Positions 1-7,729 are shown, numbered from the stretch's first letter. The stretch is 12,756 bases of DNA from Desulfocapsa sp. (GCA_029934915.1 JAOZLI010000003.1:1-12756); one strand, 5' to 3'. The notes: generated by a model not told the origin, from the sequence alone. Numbers and translations: made by a program.

Positions 1-416
1 CGGGTTTGCAAAGAACCGGGCCAGATACAATTCCACAAAGATCAAGGTCAACCACTGGTAATATTTCCAGACAATGGGACGATGCCGTTTTTCATTAATG
101 GCCTGAGTGTGGCGGACAATATTTTCCTCATAGGACAGGAGTTCATCCTTGCCCAAAACCCGTCCGTTCTCATCCCAGAACATCTCTGAGCTAACCAGGT
201 TATGATAAAATTTATGGATATTGTCCACGTCCAGCCCTTCCATACGAGGATCACGGATGGGATCTGCAAGTTTATGGAAAGGACGGACCACTTTGCCGTT
301 ACGCTTCTGCTGGATTAACGGATCGATGCCGAACAGACTGATCAACCACTGATTCAGGAGCAGTTTATTGCCGAATTTATGCGGCTTGGGCCTCGTTGTT
401 TTTTTCGCTTAGCCAT
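1..416 (-). CDS. DEAD/DEAH helicase (type III Res-like), N-terminus only, apparent frameshift
   Basis: This is the 5' end of a large helicase gene that leaves the window at position 1. Translation should start at the ATG at 416-414, which directly follows the TAA of the upstream gene and has a GAGGG ribosome binding site at 422-426. From that ATG the frame reads MAKRKK and then stops after about 20 codons. The long frame that resembles the family lies one base away: TTRPKPHKFGNKLLLNQW, then FGIDPL, RPFHKLADPIRDPR, YEENIVRHTQAINEKR and KYYQWLTLIFVELYLARFF. The two frames join if one A is added to, or the ribosome slips back one base in, the A7 run at 399-405. I recognise this N-terminal region from memory as that of DEAD/DEAH helicases encoded beside SNF2 and Mod-like genes. 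The Walker A and DEAD motifs would lie beyond the window. The first in-frame ATG after the shift is at 243-241, so an automated start there would be too late. It is a pseudogene if the A7 run is real and not recoded. Confidence 0.7.
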
Positions 417-1097
417 TTACGCCCTCTGAATGGATTCAATTGACGTAAGCCAATTGTCAAAAAGGGGACACCTTTCACGAATTTTGGGAATGCCTATCTG
501 TCGGGCTAGTACGATCCCAGTGGTTGTTTTGGCAAACTTCCCGTTTGTCGACCAGGCGTCAAGGCGCTTGGAAGGCGCGGTCTCGGGATTATTATTTACA
601 GCTTCAGGCTCACCATATTCCGCGAGAACCTTTTCCACCTGCTCTTTGTTTACATTCAATCTGGCAGACAACAGATCGACATCACTAAAGAGCATTGCTT
701 CAAATTCATGCACCGCCACATAGGGAATAAATCGTTCATCAGCCCGACAGTCAGCGAATAGATTGACAACCTCTGTTTTTGTCGCTTCGTTTATCGTCTG
801 GGCAATTTCTGATGGGGTTGCACCCGATCTGACAGAATCCAGTCCCGGCCATTCTTTTGTTCCGTAAAAATCAATAAATGTTGTTACATAGGTGTCCAGT
901 CGTTGTTTTAAATGCATCCAGATATCTTTTTTGGCTCGGGAAAAGCGGACATCGCCACCTTTTTGTCCAGGCTTGCTGATTTGAGTGGGATAGAGATAAA
1001 TCTTTTTCCGGGCCATATAGGGCCTGAGCAAATCATTCACAAAAATTTCTTCCGTTTTGCCCTCTACAAGCACCATGATTTCAATGTAATCACTCAT
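417..1097 (-). CDS. DUF4276 family protein, TOPRIM-like
   Basis: A 226-residue protein recognised as DUF4276 from three motif blocks: VEGKTEE near residues 11-17, a TTFIDFYG strand around 72-79, and RFIPYVAVHEFEAMLFSD at about 122-139. The first Glu, the Asp of FIDFYG and the later acidic block recall the acidic metal-binding layout of TOPRIM nucleases, so a nuclease or nucleic-acid-processing role is plausible but inferred. Genes of this family commonly sit directly downstream of an ABC-type AAA ATPase, as here, in two-gene modules comparable in layout to OLD/PARIS-like defence pairs. The start is well supported by a GGAGG box at 1106-1110, eight bases upstream, lying inside the last codons of the ATPase gene. 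The two genes overlap by 8 bases (1090-1097), which implies coupled translation. Length and motifs look intact. Confidence 0.85.
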   Translation of the reverse strand: MSDYIEIMVLVEGKTEEIFVNDLLRPYMARKKIYLYPTQISKPGQKGGDVRFSRAKKDIWMHLKQRLDTYVTTFIDFYGTKEWPGLDSVRSGATPSEIAQTINEATKTEVVNLFADCRADERFIPYVAVHEFEAMLFSDVDLLSARLNVNKEQVEKVLAEYGEPEAVNNNPETAPSKRLDAWSTNGKFAKTTTGIVLARQIGIPKIRERCPLFDNWLTSIESIQRA

Positions 1098-2223
1098 AGA
1101 CAGGGCCTCCGGTGATTACATTCTTAGTCCAGAGTTCGCCCACTGAATATTCTTCGAGCCAGACAGAAAAATCCTTTTCATCAAGCCGCTTGAAAGAAGA
1201 TGCTCCGTTTTCACGGTTAACAACTACAACGTCCTCTATGGCAAACTGGTCAATCAACGCAGGAGACTGGGTGGCAACGATGATTTGGGTTCTCTTTGCT
1301 GCCACCTGAATCAGTTCCGCAAGAATAGAGATTGCTGCCGGGTGTAATCCGAGTTCGGGCTCGTCAATGATGATGGTGGATGGTGGATTGGGTTGTAAAA
1401 GTGCAGTTGCCAGGCAGATAAATCGAATAGAACCGTCGGAAAGGTGATAGGGCTGCATGGGAAAGTCAGAGCCTTTCTGAGTCCAGCTTAACTTTACCTT
1501 TTCTGCCTCACCAAGTTTTTGGACATCAAGCAGAAAATCATCAAAAAAAGGTATTACCAGGCGAACAGCATTAACAATTTCTTCGTATTCGTTCTTATAC
1601 AATTCAGAATTTCTGAGCATGAGGAGGAATGGGGCAATATTTGAGGCATTTCCTCTTAATTTTTGCGAATCTTCTATTATTTCCGAACGACGCATGGGAG
1701 CCGTAGAGCTGGTATCATGGAAATGATAAACCATCCAATTGGAAATGGATTCGTAAACAAAATGGCCGACACCATTCCATTGACCGTCAGCAGACGTTTC
1801 ATTGCGTGCGTCATACAACCTACTTTCAATGGAAGGAGAGCCATACGAGCACCAGTTTGTCGTAACATATTGTCTCTCTTCATTTATGAGGAACTGTTCA
1901 TCTACCGTTGGGGTTAACTCAAAGCGGTAAAAATTTGAACCCGTTACATTGTCACTCAATGACTGAAATTCAAATTCAATATTAATTTGCTGAGTAATCT
2001 TAGGTCCGTTAAAAAGAAAGTTGTCTGCTCCGCCCCGTTCAAGAATAAACTTACTGAAATTTTTTCGAGTCATTGCCATGAGCATTCGAAAAATCTGCAC
2101 AAAATTACTTTTTCCCGCCCCATTGGCGCCAATTATTATATTGAGGTTGGTCAATTCAAAGTCAGTACAATCCAGTATGGATTTAAATCCTTGGATGCTT
2201 AGCTTTTTTATTGCGCCTTTCAT
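1090..2223 (-). CDS. AAA family ATPase (ABC-type, RecF/OLD-like AAA15/AAA21)
   Basis: A 377-residue cytosolic ATPase of the SMC/ABC-like class that often partners an effector nuclease in bacterial defence. All expected motifs are present: N-terminal strand KKLSIQGFKSI, Walker A GANGAGKS at residues 32-39, an ABC signature-like LSDGS at 261-265, Walker B plus D-loop TIIIDEPELGLHP at 283-295, and an H-loop-like region VATQSP near 316-321. The middle (about 80-250) is the variable insert typical of these proteins. A GTG at 2238 would add five residues, but the ATG at 2223 is the better start: it follows a GGAGGT box at 2230-2235 with a six-base gap and shares one base with the methylase stop codon (TGATG). 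Its 3' end overlaps the DUF4276 gene. The likely role is an NTP-driven sensor or clamp controlling the DUF4276 protein. This is inferred from context; no specific named system is claimed. Confidence 0.88.
   Translation of the reverse strand: MKGAIKKLSIQGFKSILDCTDFELTNLNIIIGANGAGKSNFVQIFRMLMAMTRKNFSKFILERGGADNFLFNGPKITQQINIEFEFQSLSDNVTGSNFYRFELTPTVDEQFLINEERQYVTTNWCSYGSPSIESRLYDARNETSADGQWNGVGHFVYESISNWMVYHFHDTSSTAPMRRSEIIEDSQKLRGNASNIAPFLLMLRNSELYKNEYEEIVNAVRLVIPFFDDFLLDVQKLGEAEKVKLSWTQKGSDFPMQPYHLSDGSIRFICLATALLQPNPPSTIIIDEPELGLHPAAISILAELIQVAAKRTQIIVATQSPALIDQFAIEDVVVVNRENGASSFKRLDEKDFSVWLEEYSVGELWTKNVITGGPVYE
1106..1110 (-). promoter_or_regulatory. Ribosome binding site of the DUF4276 gene
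   Basis: A perfect GGAGG on the minus strand, eight bases before the ATG at 1097, embedded in the last codons of the ATPase gene. It fixes the start and shows that the pair is under selection for coupled translation. Confidence 0.75.
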
Positions 2224-3221
2224 CAGTTCACCTCCCACATCTTTTTCATGAACTCTTCTTCAATGAGACGAACCTTCCAGATATCTCCTTCTTTCTGGAG
2301 ATTAGGCAAGTTATTACTACCATTGACATAAATGGTGTCAAACTCAAAATCCTGGGTGCTGATGCGGTTTTTCTGGAACCATTCGTCCAGTACCACATTA
2401 TCTTTTTCCAGATCGTTGGTGAGTTTACGCCAGACTATAAGAATTTTTTCTTTTTTGCCGTTGTTGGGACTGGCAGGGTTTTGGGGAAGCCAGCCTTCTA
2501 TCTTCCGGAACCACCCGGGGCCGCTTGCATCCTGTCTGATTTTACCGTCCACCACCAGTTTTGTGTGTTGGTCTTCCGGCAGTTCAGGGTCGGGATTTCG
2601 TTTAAAGATGGCTTTGAAGGTCCGGGGGGCGGCCTGGACTTCTCTGGCCTGGCGCAGATCAAATGTGAAATTATTATAATTTTCTGTGGTCTTGATATAG
2701 TATTGGTCGGCATTGGCCCAGTGCAGTTTGACCTCTTCCCCGTTATAGGGAATGGCATAAGGGGCAGCCTTTCCGGATGTCTCTTTAGCATAATATCGCC
2801 GGGAGACAAAATCACCGCCTTCATAATAGCGCTCAAAAAATCGGCAGAGATGGTCGTAAATATCTGTTTCCGAGGAGCCGTCAACTTTTTGCTGAAGAAT
2901 TTTCGAAACTTCCTCCTGGTACTGTTTTCCTGCGGGGATAGTAGCAAATGCCGGGTTTACATTTCCATCTGTATCTATGGCATCTTCACCCAGTGTCTGG
3001 ATTACCTTCTGCCGGGCTTTATCCAGGAGTTCCTGGGAATTCTGACTGCTCTGCGCACCAAAGGCATCCTTCACCGTCAGTAACAAATCTTTTTCGATAA
3101 ACTCCTGAACCTGTTCAGCCTTGGCGTGCATTATCCGGTAAAAGCCAAAATCAAGATCGGCCCTGTCAATTTCAAAAAGCCTGCGCAAGGTACGCATCAG
3201 TTTTTTATAATTCTTGTTCAT
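2223..3221 (-). CDS. Type III Mod-like adenine DNA methylase, catalytic core deleted in frame
   Basis: A 332-codon frame made of the two ends of a protein that is normally about 1000 residues or more. Residues 1 to about 190 match the N-terminal region I know from large site-specific adenine methylases encoded beside SNF2 helicases: FEIDRADLDFGFYRIM at 16-31, DIYDHLCRFFERYYEGGDF at 120-138, and GEEVKLHWANADQYYIKT at 161-178. Residues from about 197 to 332 match the extreme C-terminus: NPDPELPEDQ, ILIVWRKLTND, LDEWFQKNR, FEFDTIYVNGSNNLPN, WKVRLIEEEF. Everything expected between them, including the DPPY catalytic motif, the target-recognition region and the FxGxG S-adenosylmethionine motif, is absent, so it cannot methylate DNA. 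The join lies near residues 189-200, where CCAGGCC occurs twice, 15 bases apart. The start ATG overlaps the preceding stop (ATGA), with an AGGGG box about ten bases upstream. The gene is either dead or retained as a small binding protein. Confidence 0.8.
   Translation of the reverse strand: MNKNYKKLMRTLRRLFEIDRADLDFGFYRIMHAKAEQVQEFIEKDLLLTVKDAFGAQSSQNSQELLDKARQKVIQTLGEDAIDTDGNVNPAFATIPAGKQYQEEVSKILQQKVDGSSETDIYDHLCRFFERYYEGGDFVSRRYYAKETSGKAAPYAIPYNGEEVKLHWANADQYYIKTTENYNNFTFDLRQAREVQAAPRTFKAIFKRNPDPELPEDQHTKLVVDGKIRQDASGPGWFRKIEGWLPQNPASPNNGKKEKILIVWRKLTNDLEKDNVVLDEWFQKNRISTQDFEFDTIYVNGSNNLPNLQKEGDIWKVRLIEEEFMKKMWEVN
2230..2235 (-). promoter_or_regulatory. Ribosome binding site of the ATPase gene
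   Basis: GGAGGT on the minus strand, six bases before the ATG at 2223, inside the last four codons of the methylase frame. It decides between the ATG at 2223 and the GTG at 2238, which lies upstream of the box. Confidence 0.7.
2631..2652 (-). repeat. 7-bp direct repeat at the methylase deletion junction
   Basis: CCAGGCC (minus strand) occurs at 2646-2652 and again at 2631-2637, separated by AGAGAAGT. It lies where N-terminal family sequence gives way to C-terminal family sequence in the methylase frame. Short repeats at such a join are a usual trace of slipped-strand or end-joining deletion, but a 7-mer pair can also arise by chance. Confidence 0.4.
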
Positions 3222-3544
3222 CTATTGTTTCCCCTTAGATAATACTCCAGCGGACAGCAAAGAGCCGTCGTACTTCCGTTTTTTTTTGTCATTCGTTTTT
3301 CCAGGGCATCAATCAGTTCATCACGCTTGTCCAGAATTTCATCCTCGGCATCAAATATTTGCTGCCGTTGTCTGCGCTGCTTTCGCTCCAGATCACGAAT
3401 CCTTACCTGAAATTCTTTTTGCTGTTCCACGGTTTCTGCCTGCCTGGACTCGCGTTTTAAAGCACGAATTTTGATCTTGGTATCAGCAAGGTTTTGTTCA
3501 GCAGCCAGAATTTTATCATCAGCCCATTTTTTCCAGCTTGTCAC
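3218..3544 (-). pseudogene. Out-of-frame C-terminal coiled coil of the SNF2 helicase
   Basis: This open frame of up to 108 codons can be read as a small coiled-coil gene, but it is better explained as the tail of the SNF2 protein. The helicase frame ends ERDKLEK then MG and a stop. This frame, one base away, carries WADDKILAAEQNLADTK directly after the same DNA. Removing one A from the A6 run (3527-3532) gives a continuous KLEKWADDKILAAEQ. The tail is rich in Lys, Arg, Glu and Gln heptads (RALKRESRQAET, RIRDLERKQRRQRQQIFDAE, KRDELIDALEKRM), the coiled-coil end that full-length SNF2/DrmD-like proteins carry. Its apparent ATG is an accident of the overlap, with no ribosome binding site. Its stop overlaps the methylase start by four bases (ATGA), so the intact ancestor was coupled directly to the methylase gene. 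Confidence 0.75.
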
Positions 3545-5852
3545 GCTCTGCCTGAAAAAAACGATGATTTGATTCCATAATCCGGTTCAATACCGCTTTT
3601 TGATGACGCTCTGCATTGTCGACCAGTGTATCCGGAATGATCTCATTTACAAGTGCTGGTTCCCCGGCCAGAAAACAACTGAACATCTTTTCACAGGTTT
3701 CCTGTTCAACAGGAATGCCATTATCGTCAAGACCTGAAAAAACAAGATGTTCCTCTTCCTGAAAGGATTCAAGACGCAGCAAATCAAGGACAAGCCACCC
3801 TTTATGTCCCTTTAATGCCTCCACCAGAGATATCTTGACAGGGTGATTACTGATGTCAAAAACTAATGATGCTGCCGGGGTATCAGATCCACGGCCTGTA
3901 TCGAGCACATATTCGCCAAGAGGATGAGTCAGTCGATAGAGGTACTCTCGGCTTGCCGTATTTTTAATATCCTTTCTGATGAGCTGGTAATGCCCTTTAT
4001 GAATAGAGTCAGCAGGTGGCTTGTGCAGTCTGAACGTATAGTTTTCATTGTTGAAGGTTGCCCTTGGCTCCAGGATAAATCCGCTGAGATCCCAGAAAAT
4101 GCGGCCAACACGATCAAGCCGTTGCCTGGCTTTATCCAATTGAAGTTTGAGTAAATCATGAACATCTTCATCAAAATATTCAATGACCTGCTCCCGGGTT
4201 TCGTTCATACGCTGGTGGATATCTGATTCGAGCTCTTTTTGCAGAAGGTTAAACGCTTTCCCGATTTCGTCCGAAGTGCGGCAACTCTGGTAAATTGCCA
4301 CAATTCGTTTCTCAAAATCAAGACCACCTTCAATGGTACCAAGGATTTCATCTGATGCGCCAAAAACACCACTAAAGAGATTAAACTTGTCTGTCAGCAG
4401 TTCCAGTACTCTGCGATCTGCGGCATTTGTTTCATTGATAAAATTTATAACAACAACATCATGCTTTTGGCCGTACCGATGACAACGACCAATGCGCTGT
4501 TCGATGCGCTGGGGATTCCAGGGCAGATCGTAATTGATCACCAGTGAGCAAAATTGCAGATTGATTCCTTCGGCGGCAGCTTCTGTGGCAATCATAATTT
4601 CTGCCTGATCTTTAAAGGCATCAATAAGAGCTGTACGGCGATCAACCGGGGTGGAGCCGGAAATCTTTTCAGAGTACTCATGCTCTTTCAACCATTTTTG
4701 ATAAACGGCTGTTGAATGGGAATCTGTATTGGTTCCGTTGAATGTAACCAGCTTGCCTTTGTAACCGTTTGCGTCGAGATATTCCTGCAGGTATTCCTGG
4801 GTTCGACGGGATTCCGTAAATATGATTGCTTTACGGGCCGCACCCATCTGAGCCATTTCGGTGAATCCTGCCTCCAGTGCCTGCACAACCTGGGTGGTCT
4901 TTCCGTCAACTTTTATTTCTTTTGCCCAGGCAATATATTGCTCCAGTTCCTCAATTTCCTGATTGAGAAGTTCCAGGTTAATTTCTTCCTCTTCGGGGAT
5001 GTTCTGGCCGGAATCTTCTAAAGTCTCAAGATCTTCAAGATAATCGTCTTCGAGATCTTGGGCGGCAATGATCCTGGAAATAATATCTTCCGGTACAGGT
5101 GTTTTGTCCCGTATGGCAATCAGCCTCTTATGGATACGTTCCAGAGTGGCAGTGACGGCTCGGGTGGAAGATGCCAGCAGTTTTCTTAAAATAAGGGCAG
5201 TAAGATGTCGTTGTGAAGCCGGTAGGGCGTAGGACTCATCACGCATGAGAAAGGTGGAGATACCGTCATATAACCGTTGCTCTTGTTTGCTGGGAGTAAA
5301 TGGCTGGGTAAGTGTACGCCTTTTGGTGTAACGAATATACTCAAGTACCTGGTGGCGTAAGGTACGCTTCACATAATGAGAGAGTCGTTCCCGGAGTTCC
5401 TGCAGGTCGCCGTCCTGGTGAATATACTGCTTACGAAATGCCTTAATATCACCAAAAATATGTTCATCAATAAGGCTGGTCAGTCCGTAAAGCTCTATGA
5501 TGCTGTTTTGCAGTGGGGTGGCTGTGAGCAAAAGCTTTTGCCTGCCATCAAGGGCACGGCGTAATGTCTGACCCATTCTGTTACTTTTCCGGTGGGCATT
5601 GCGGAGTTTATGAGCTTCATCAATGGTTACCAGATTCCAGGGAATAGCAACCAGCTGTTCTTCCTGCCGTGCGGCAAAATGAAAGGAAAGTATAATGACT
5701 TTATTTTGGTCAAATGGATTATAGATGCCTTCCTTTTTCTGCTTGCGAACGGTTGCAGCATCCAGAATAACTGTGGGAAGATCTATGTTTCCACCTGCTA
5801 CTTGCCTGGTGAGCTCATGGGCATAATATTTTGCGTGGTAGGATGAAAGCAT
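3519..5852 (-). CDS. SNF2-family helicase (DrmD-like), internally deleted, Walker A missing
   Basis: The first gene of the operon is a 777-codon frame for a superfamily 2 DNA translocase. Visible motifs are DEAH at residues 78-81 (VTIDEAHKLRN), motif III LLLTATPLQN at 107-116, the IFTESRRTQEYL strand near 344-355, motif V IATEAAAEGINLQF at 421-434 and motif VI QRIEQRIGRCHRYGQ at 448-462. The C-terminal half (FDISNHPVKISLVEAL, EEEHLVFSG, QETCEKMF) is that of the DISARM DrmD-like group. The N-terminus, YHAKYYAHELTR, is the expected family start. It then jumps at about residues 16-22 to DLPTVILDA, which in full-length relatives follows motif I. About 130 residues, including the DEVGLGKT-type Walker A loop, are therefore missing, and ATPase activity is not expected. 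The 3' end is also frameshifted away from the coiled-coil tail. No clear ribosome binding site precedes the ATG. Confidence 0.8.
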   Translation of the reverse strand: MLSSYHAKYYAHELTRQVAGGNIDLPTVILDAATVRKQKKEGIYNPFDQNKVIILSFHFAARQEEQLVAIPWNLVTIDEAHKLRNAHRKSNRMGQTLRRALDGRQKLLLTATPLQNSIIELYGLTSLIDEHIFGDIKAFRKQYIHQDGDLQELRERLSHYVKRTLRHQVLEYIRYTKRRTLTQPFTPSKQEQRLYDGISTFLMRDESYALPASQRHLTALILRKLLASSTRAVTATLERIHKRLIAIRDKTPVPEDIISRIIAAQDLEDDYLEDLETLEDSGQNIPEEEEINLELLNQEIEELEQYIAWAKEIKVDGKTTQVVQALEAGFTEMAQMGAARKAIIFTESRRTQEYLQEYLDANGYKGKLVTFNGTNTDSHSTAVYQKWLKEHEYSEKISGSTPVDRRTALIDAFKDQAEIMIATEAAAEGINLQFCSLVINYDLPWNPQRIEQRIGRCHRYGQKHDVVVINFINETNAADRRVLELLTDKFNLFSGVFGASDEILGTIEGGLDFEKRIVAIYQSCRTSDEIGKAFNLLQKELESDIHQRMNETREQVIEYFDEDVHDLLKLQLDKARQRLDRVGRIFWDLSGFILEPRATFNNENYTFRLHKPPADSIHKGHYQLIRKDIKNTASREYLYRLTHPLGEYVLDTGRGSDTPAASLVFDISNHPVKISLVEALKGHKGWLVLDLLRLESFQEEEHLVFSGLDDNGIPVEQETCEKMFSCFLAGEPALVNEIIPDTLVDNAERHQKAVLNRIMESNHRFFQAERDKLEKMG

Positions 5853-6290
5853 TATCGATTTTTCACTTAAATTACTGAATGATGATATTTGGTTGAATCA
5901 TAAATAAAGAATTATTTAACAAGATTTTTCTAGATGGCAAAGTAAACATATTTACGCTAACTCCTGACTCGAGCCATAAAGCAAAAATTGAGTACTGAAA
6001 AATTCACTTTAACCAATTTGCCACTAATCGTAAAGGTGATACCCTGCTATTTTGTTAGAATCATAAACAGTTTTTGGAGTAACAAACTGATCTAAACAGG
6101 GCTGAAAACATCTTAACCACTCATTTCTCACTCAACGTTAATCCTGTCACTTGATTCCTTCGCAACCGGTTGATATTATAAGGAAGATTTTCGTGCCTAA
6201 AGACTTTTACCTTTTTCTCAGAAAACAGGGGGGGACATCCACTTATCAGCAAATTAACACCTGATAATTAATGCTTAGGTAAACTATACT
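5853..6290. other. AT-rich intergenic region upstream of the defence operon
   Basis: There is no convincing coding frame on either strand. It should hold the promoter of the minus-strand defence operon. TATGAT-like and TTGTTA-like hexamers occur at about 5910-5925 on the minus strand, but the spacing is too short to call a promoter. I find no trace of the missing helicase segment here, so that loss is internal to the gene and not a displaced 5' end. Confidence 0.5.
6243..6267. repeat. Short inverted repeat TTATCAG-N11-CTGATAA
   Basis: A perfect 7-bp inverted repeat with an 11-base spacer in otherwise featureless AT-rich DNA. It could be an operator or a small hairpin. With no adjacent T-run it is not a terminator. 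Confidence 0.4.
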
Positions 6291-6293
6291 TGA

Positions 6294-6371
6294 TGTAGGA
6301 GCTCGCCCCTGCGAGCGATTGTAACGTATTGTTAAATCAGTAAAATCGCCCGCAGGGGCGGGACTCCTACA
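6294..6371. repeat. REPIN: two inverted REP-like sequences
   Basis: Two GC-rich arms of 27 and 28 bases face each other across a 23-base AT-rich spacer: 6294-6320 begins TGTAGGAGCTCGCCCCTGCG, and 6344-6371 is its near reverse complement. The outer GTAGGAG and the inner GCCCCTGCG/CGCAGGGGC blocks are the form of the widespread REP elements that RAYT transposases mobilise as paired REPINs. Its high GC content contrasts sharply with its surroundings. The RNA of either strand would fold into one long hairpin. No transposase is in the window, so mobilisation in trans is inferred. Confidence 0.75.
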
Positions 6372-6406
6372 ATCCGATTTTGCATTTACCTGAGCTTTGA
6401 TGGTAA

Positions 6407-6759
<353 letters not shown>

Positions 6760-6778
6760 CACGCAGTTTTTTAATGAT

Positions 6779-6817
6779 TGCAGATAACAAACATTTCTGA
6801 TATGGTCTGCATTTTTT
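6779..6817 (+). terminator. Possible weak Rho-independent terminator
   Basis: TGCAGAT at 6779-6785 can pair with GTCTGCA at 6805-6811 (one G-T pair), followed by six Ts. The 19-base loop is large and the stem is short, so this is only a candidate. Confidence 0.3.
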
Positions 6818-6892
6818 ATTCGATACACAACACCTATATATCCAAGAAACCCATCAGTTCAACCACAACCATTCAAGAATCAACAGGGATAC

Positions 6893-7507
6893 ATGAAAAC
6901 CAAACAACTCTGTGCTCTTCTCTTTTGCTTCCTGTTTCTTTCATCCTGTGCAGGTAGTAAACTTCTTTCCACCTGGGAAGCAGAATCCCCCGAACAGCTC
7001 AATTTAAATAAGATTTTAGTTGTCGGTGTTGCCAAAGATGAAACGAAACGCCGAATCTATGAAGATACATTTACAGACAGTTTTACGGAATCAGGCGTGA
7101 ATGCAGTAGCAAGTTACACCGCCAGCAAACAGCCCATTGAACCCGACGAAAAAACGCTACGTGAGGTGGTAAAAAAGACGAAATCCGATTTTGTTCTTAT
7201 CACCCATATGGTCAGTGCAAACGAACAGGATTACTACCACCCCGGTGGGAGAGTAGGAGGATATAATAGTCCTGGAGGATACGGCCTGTATGGCTACTAT
7301 CCTCATATATATGGATCCGTTTATAGTTCTGGAGGCTATACAAGTACCACCAAGGTAGTTCTGGAATCTACAATTTATGACGTTGCATCCGAAAAGCGCA
7401 TATGGACAGCCCGGTCGCTTTCAATTGATCCTGTCATGACAAGAAAATACTATCAGCAGTTAATAGACCTTTTTCTGGCAGATTTAAAAAAGAAAGATTT
7501 GATATGA
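6893..7507 (+). CDS. Putative outer-membrane lipoprotein (DUF4136-like)
   Basis: A 204-residue exported protein. A type II signal peptide is clear: basic start MKTK, hydrophobic stretch to residue 16, lipobox LSSC with Cys19 as the lipidated residue, and Ala at +2, which does not favour inner-membrane retention. The mature part has a strand-rich domain (KILVVGVAKDETKRRIYEDT at 40-59, KSDFVLITHMVSA at 97-109) and, after a Gly/Tyr-rich low-complexity stretch at about 114-150, a closing block KVVLESTIYDVASEKRIWTA at 154-173. This pattern resembles small Gram-negative lipoproteins of the DUF4136 kind, whose function is unknown. The start ATG follows an AGGG four to five bases upstream. It is probably co-transcribed with the small Cys-rich gene 30 bases downstream. 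Specific function is not recognised. Confidence 0.75.
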   Translation: MKTKQLCALLFCFLFLSSCAGSKLLSTWEAESPEQLNLNKILVVGVAKDETKRRIYEDTFTDSFTESGVNAVASYTASKQPIEPDEKTLREVVKKTKSDFVLITHMVSANEQDYYHPGGRVGGYNSPGGYGLYGYYPHIYGSVYSSGGYTSTTKVVLESTIYDVASEKRIWTARSLSIDPVMTRKYYQQLIDLFLADLKKKDLI

Positions 7508-7537
7508 TAGATTCGTTCTCAAAAAAGAGAAAAAATA

Positions 7538-7729
7538 ATGACATTTCACTGTAAGAATTATGATATCGTTAAGGATAAATGCAAGCGTCTACACGGCGAG
7601 TGCGTACCGGGTAGACGCGGATGTGTTGTGGAAGGCAGAGTTGCACTCAGCGAAGAGCTTGAAGAAAAAATCAAAGCTCTTGATCAAACAGTTCCCCAGG
7701 AATTGTTGAATTCCCTGAAAAAAGCTTAG
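7538..7729 (+). CDS. Small four-cysteine protein, function unknown
   Basis: A 63-residue cytosolic protein whose first half has four cysteines (5, 15, 22, 29) spaced C-x9-C-x6-C-x6-C, with GECVPGRRGCV around the last two. That layout suits a small metal-binding knuckle (zinc or Fe-S). The second half is a charged amphipathic helix (EELEEKIKALDQTVPQELLNSL). I recall similar short proteins with CVPGR-x-GCV in Desulfobacterota genomes, but no function is known to me. It follows the lipoprotein gene by 30 bases with only a weak GAGA-type ribosome binding site. Its TAG stop abuts and overlaps by two bases the left arm of the inverted-repeat element at 7728. Confidence 0.7.
   Translation: MTFHCKNYDIVKDKCKRLHGECVPGRRGCVVEGRVALSEELEEKIKALDQTVPQELLNSLKKA

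Noticed and set aside
48..269. A 73-codon minus-strand frame near the window edge
   Set aside because: It is rich in Trp and Ile with no family match, while the overlapping frame reads as helicase N-terminal sequence (YEENIVRHTQAINEKR).
2211..3083. A 290-codon open frame on the plus strand opposite the methylase
   Set aside because: It is hydrophobic and Cys/Phe-rich with no recognisable motif, and it lies antisense to a frame with clear family sequence and coupled overlaps on both sides. It is a shadow frame.
1..5852. Calling the operon a complete class 1 DISARM system
   Set aside because: Only the SNF2 gene and the methylase resemble DrmD and DrmMI. No drmA, drmB or drmC is visible, and both resembling genes are damaged.
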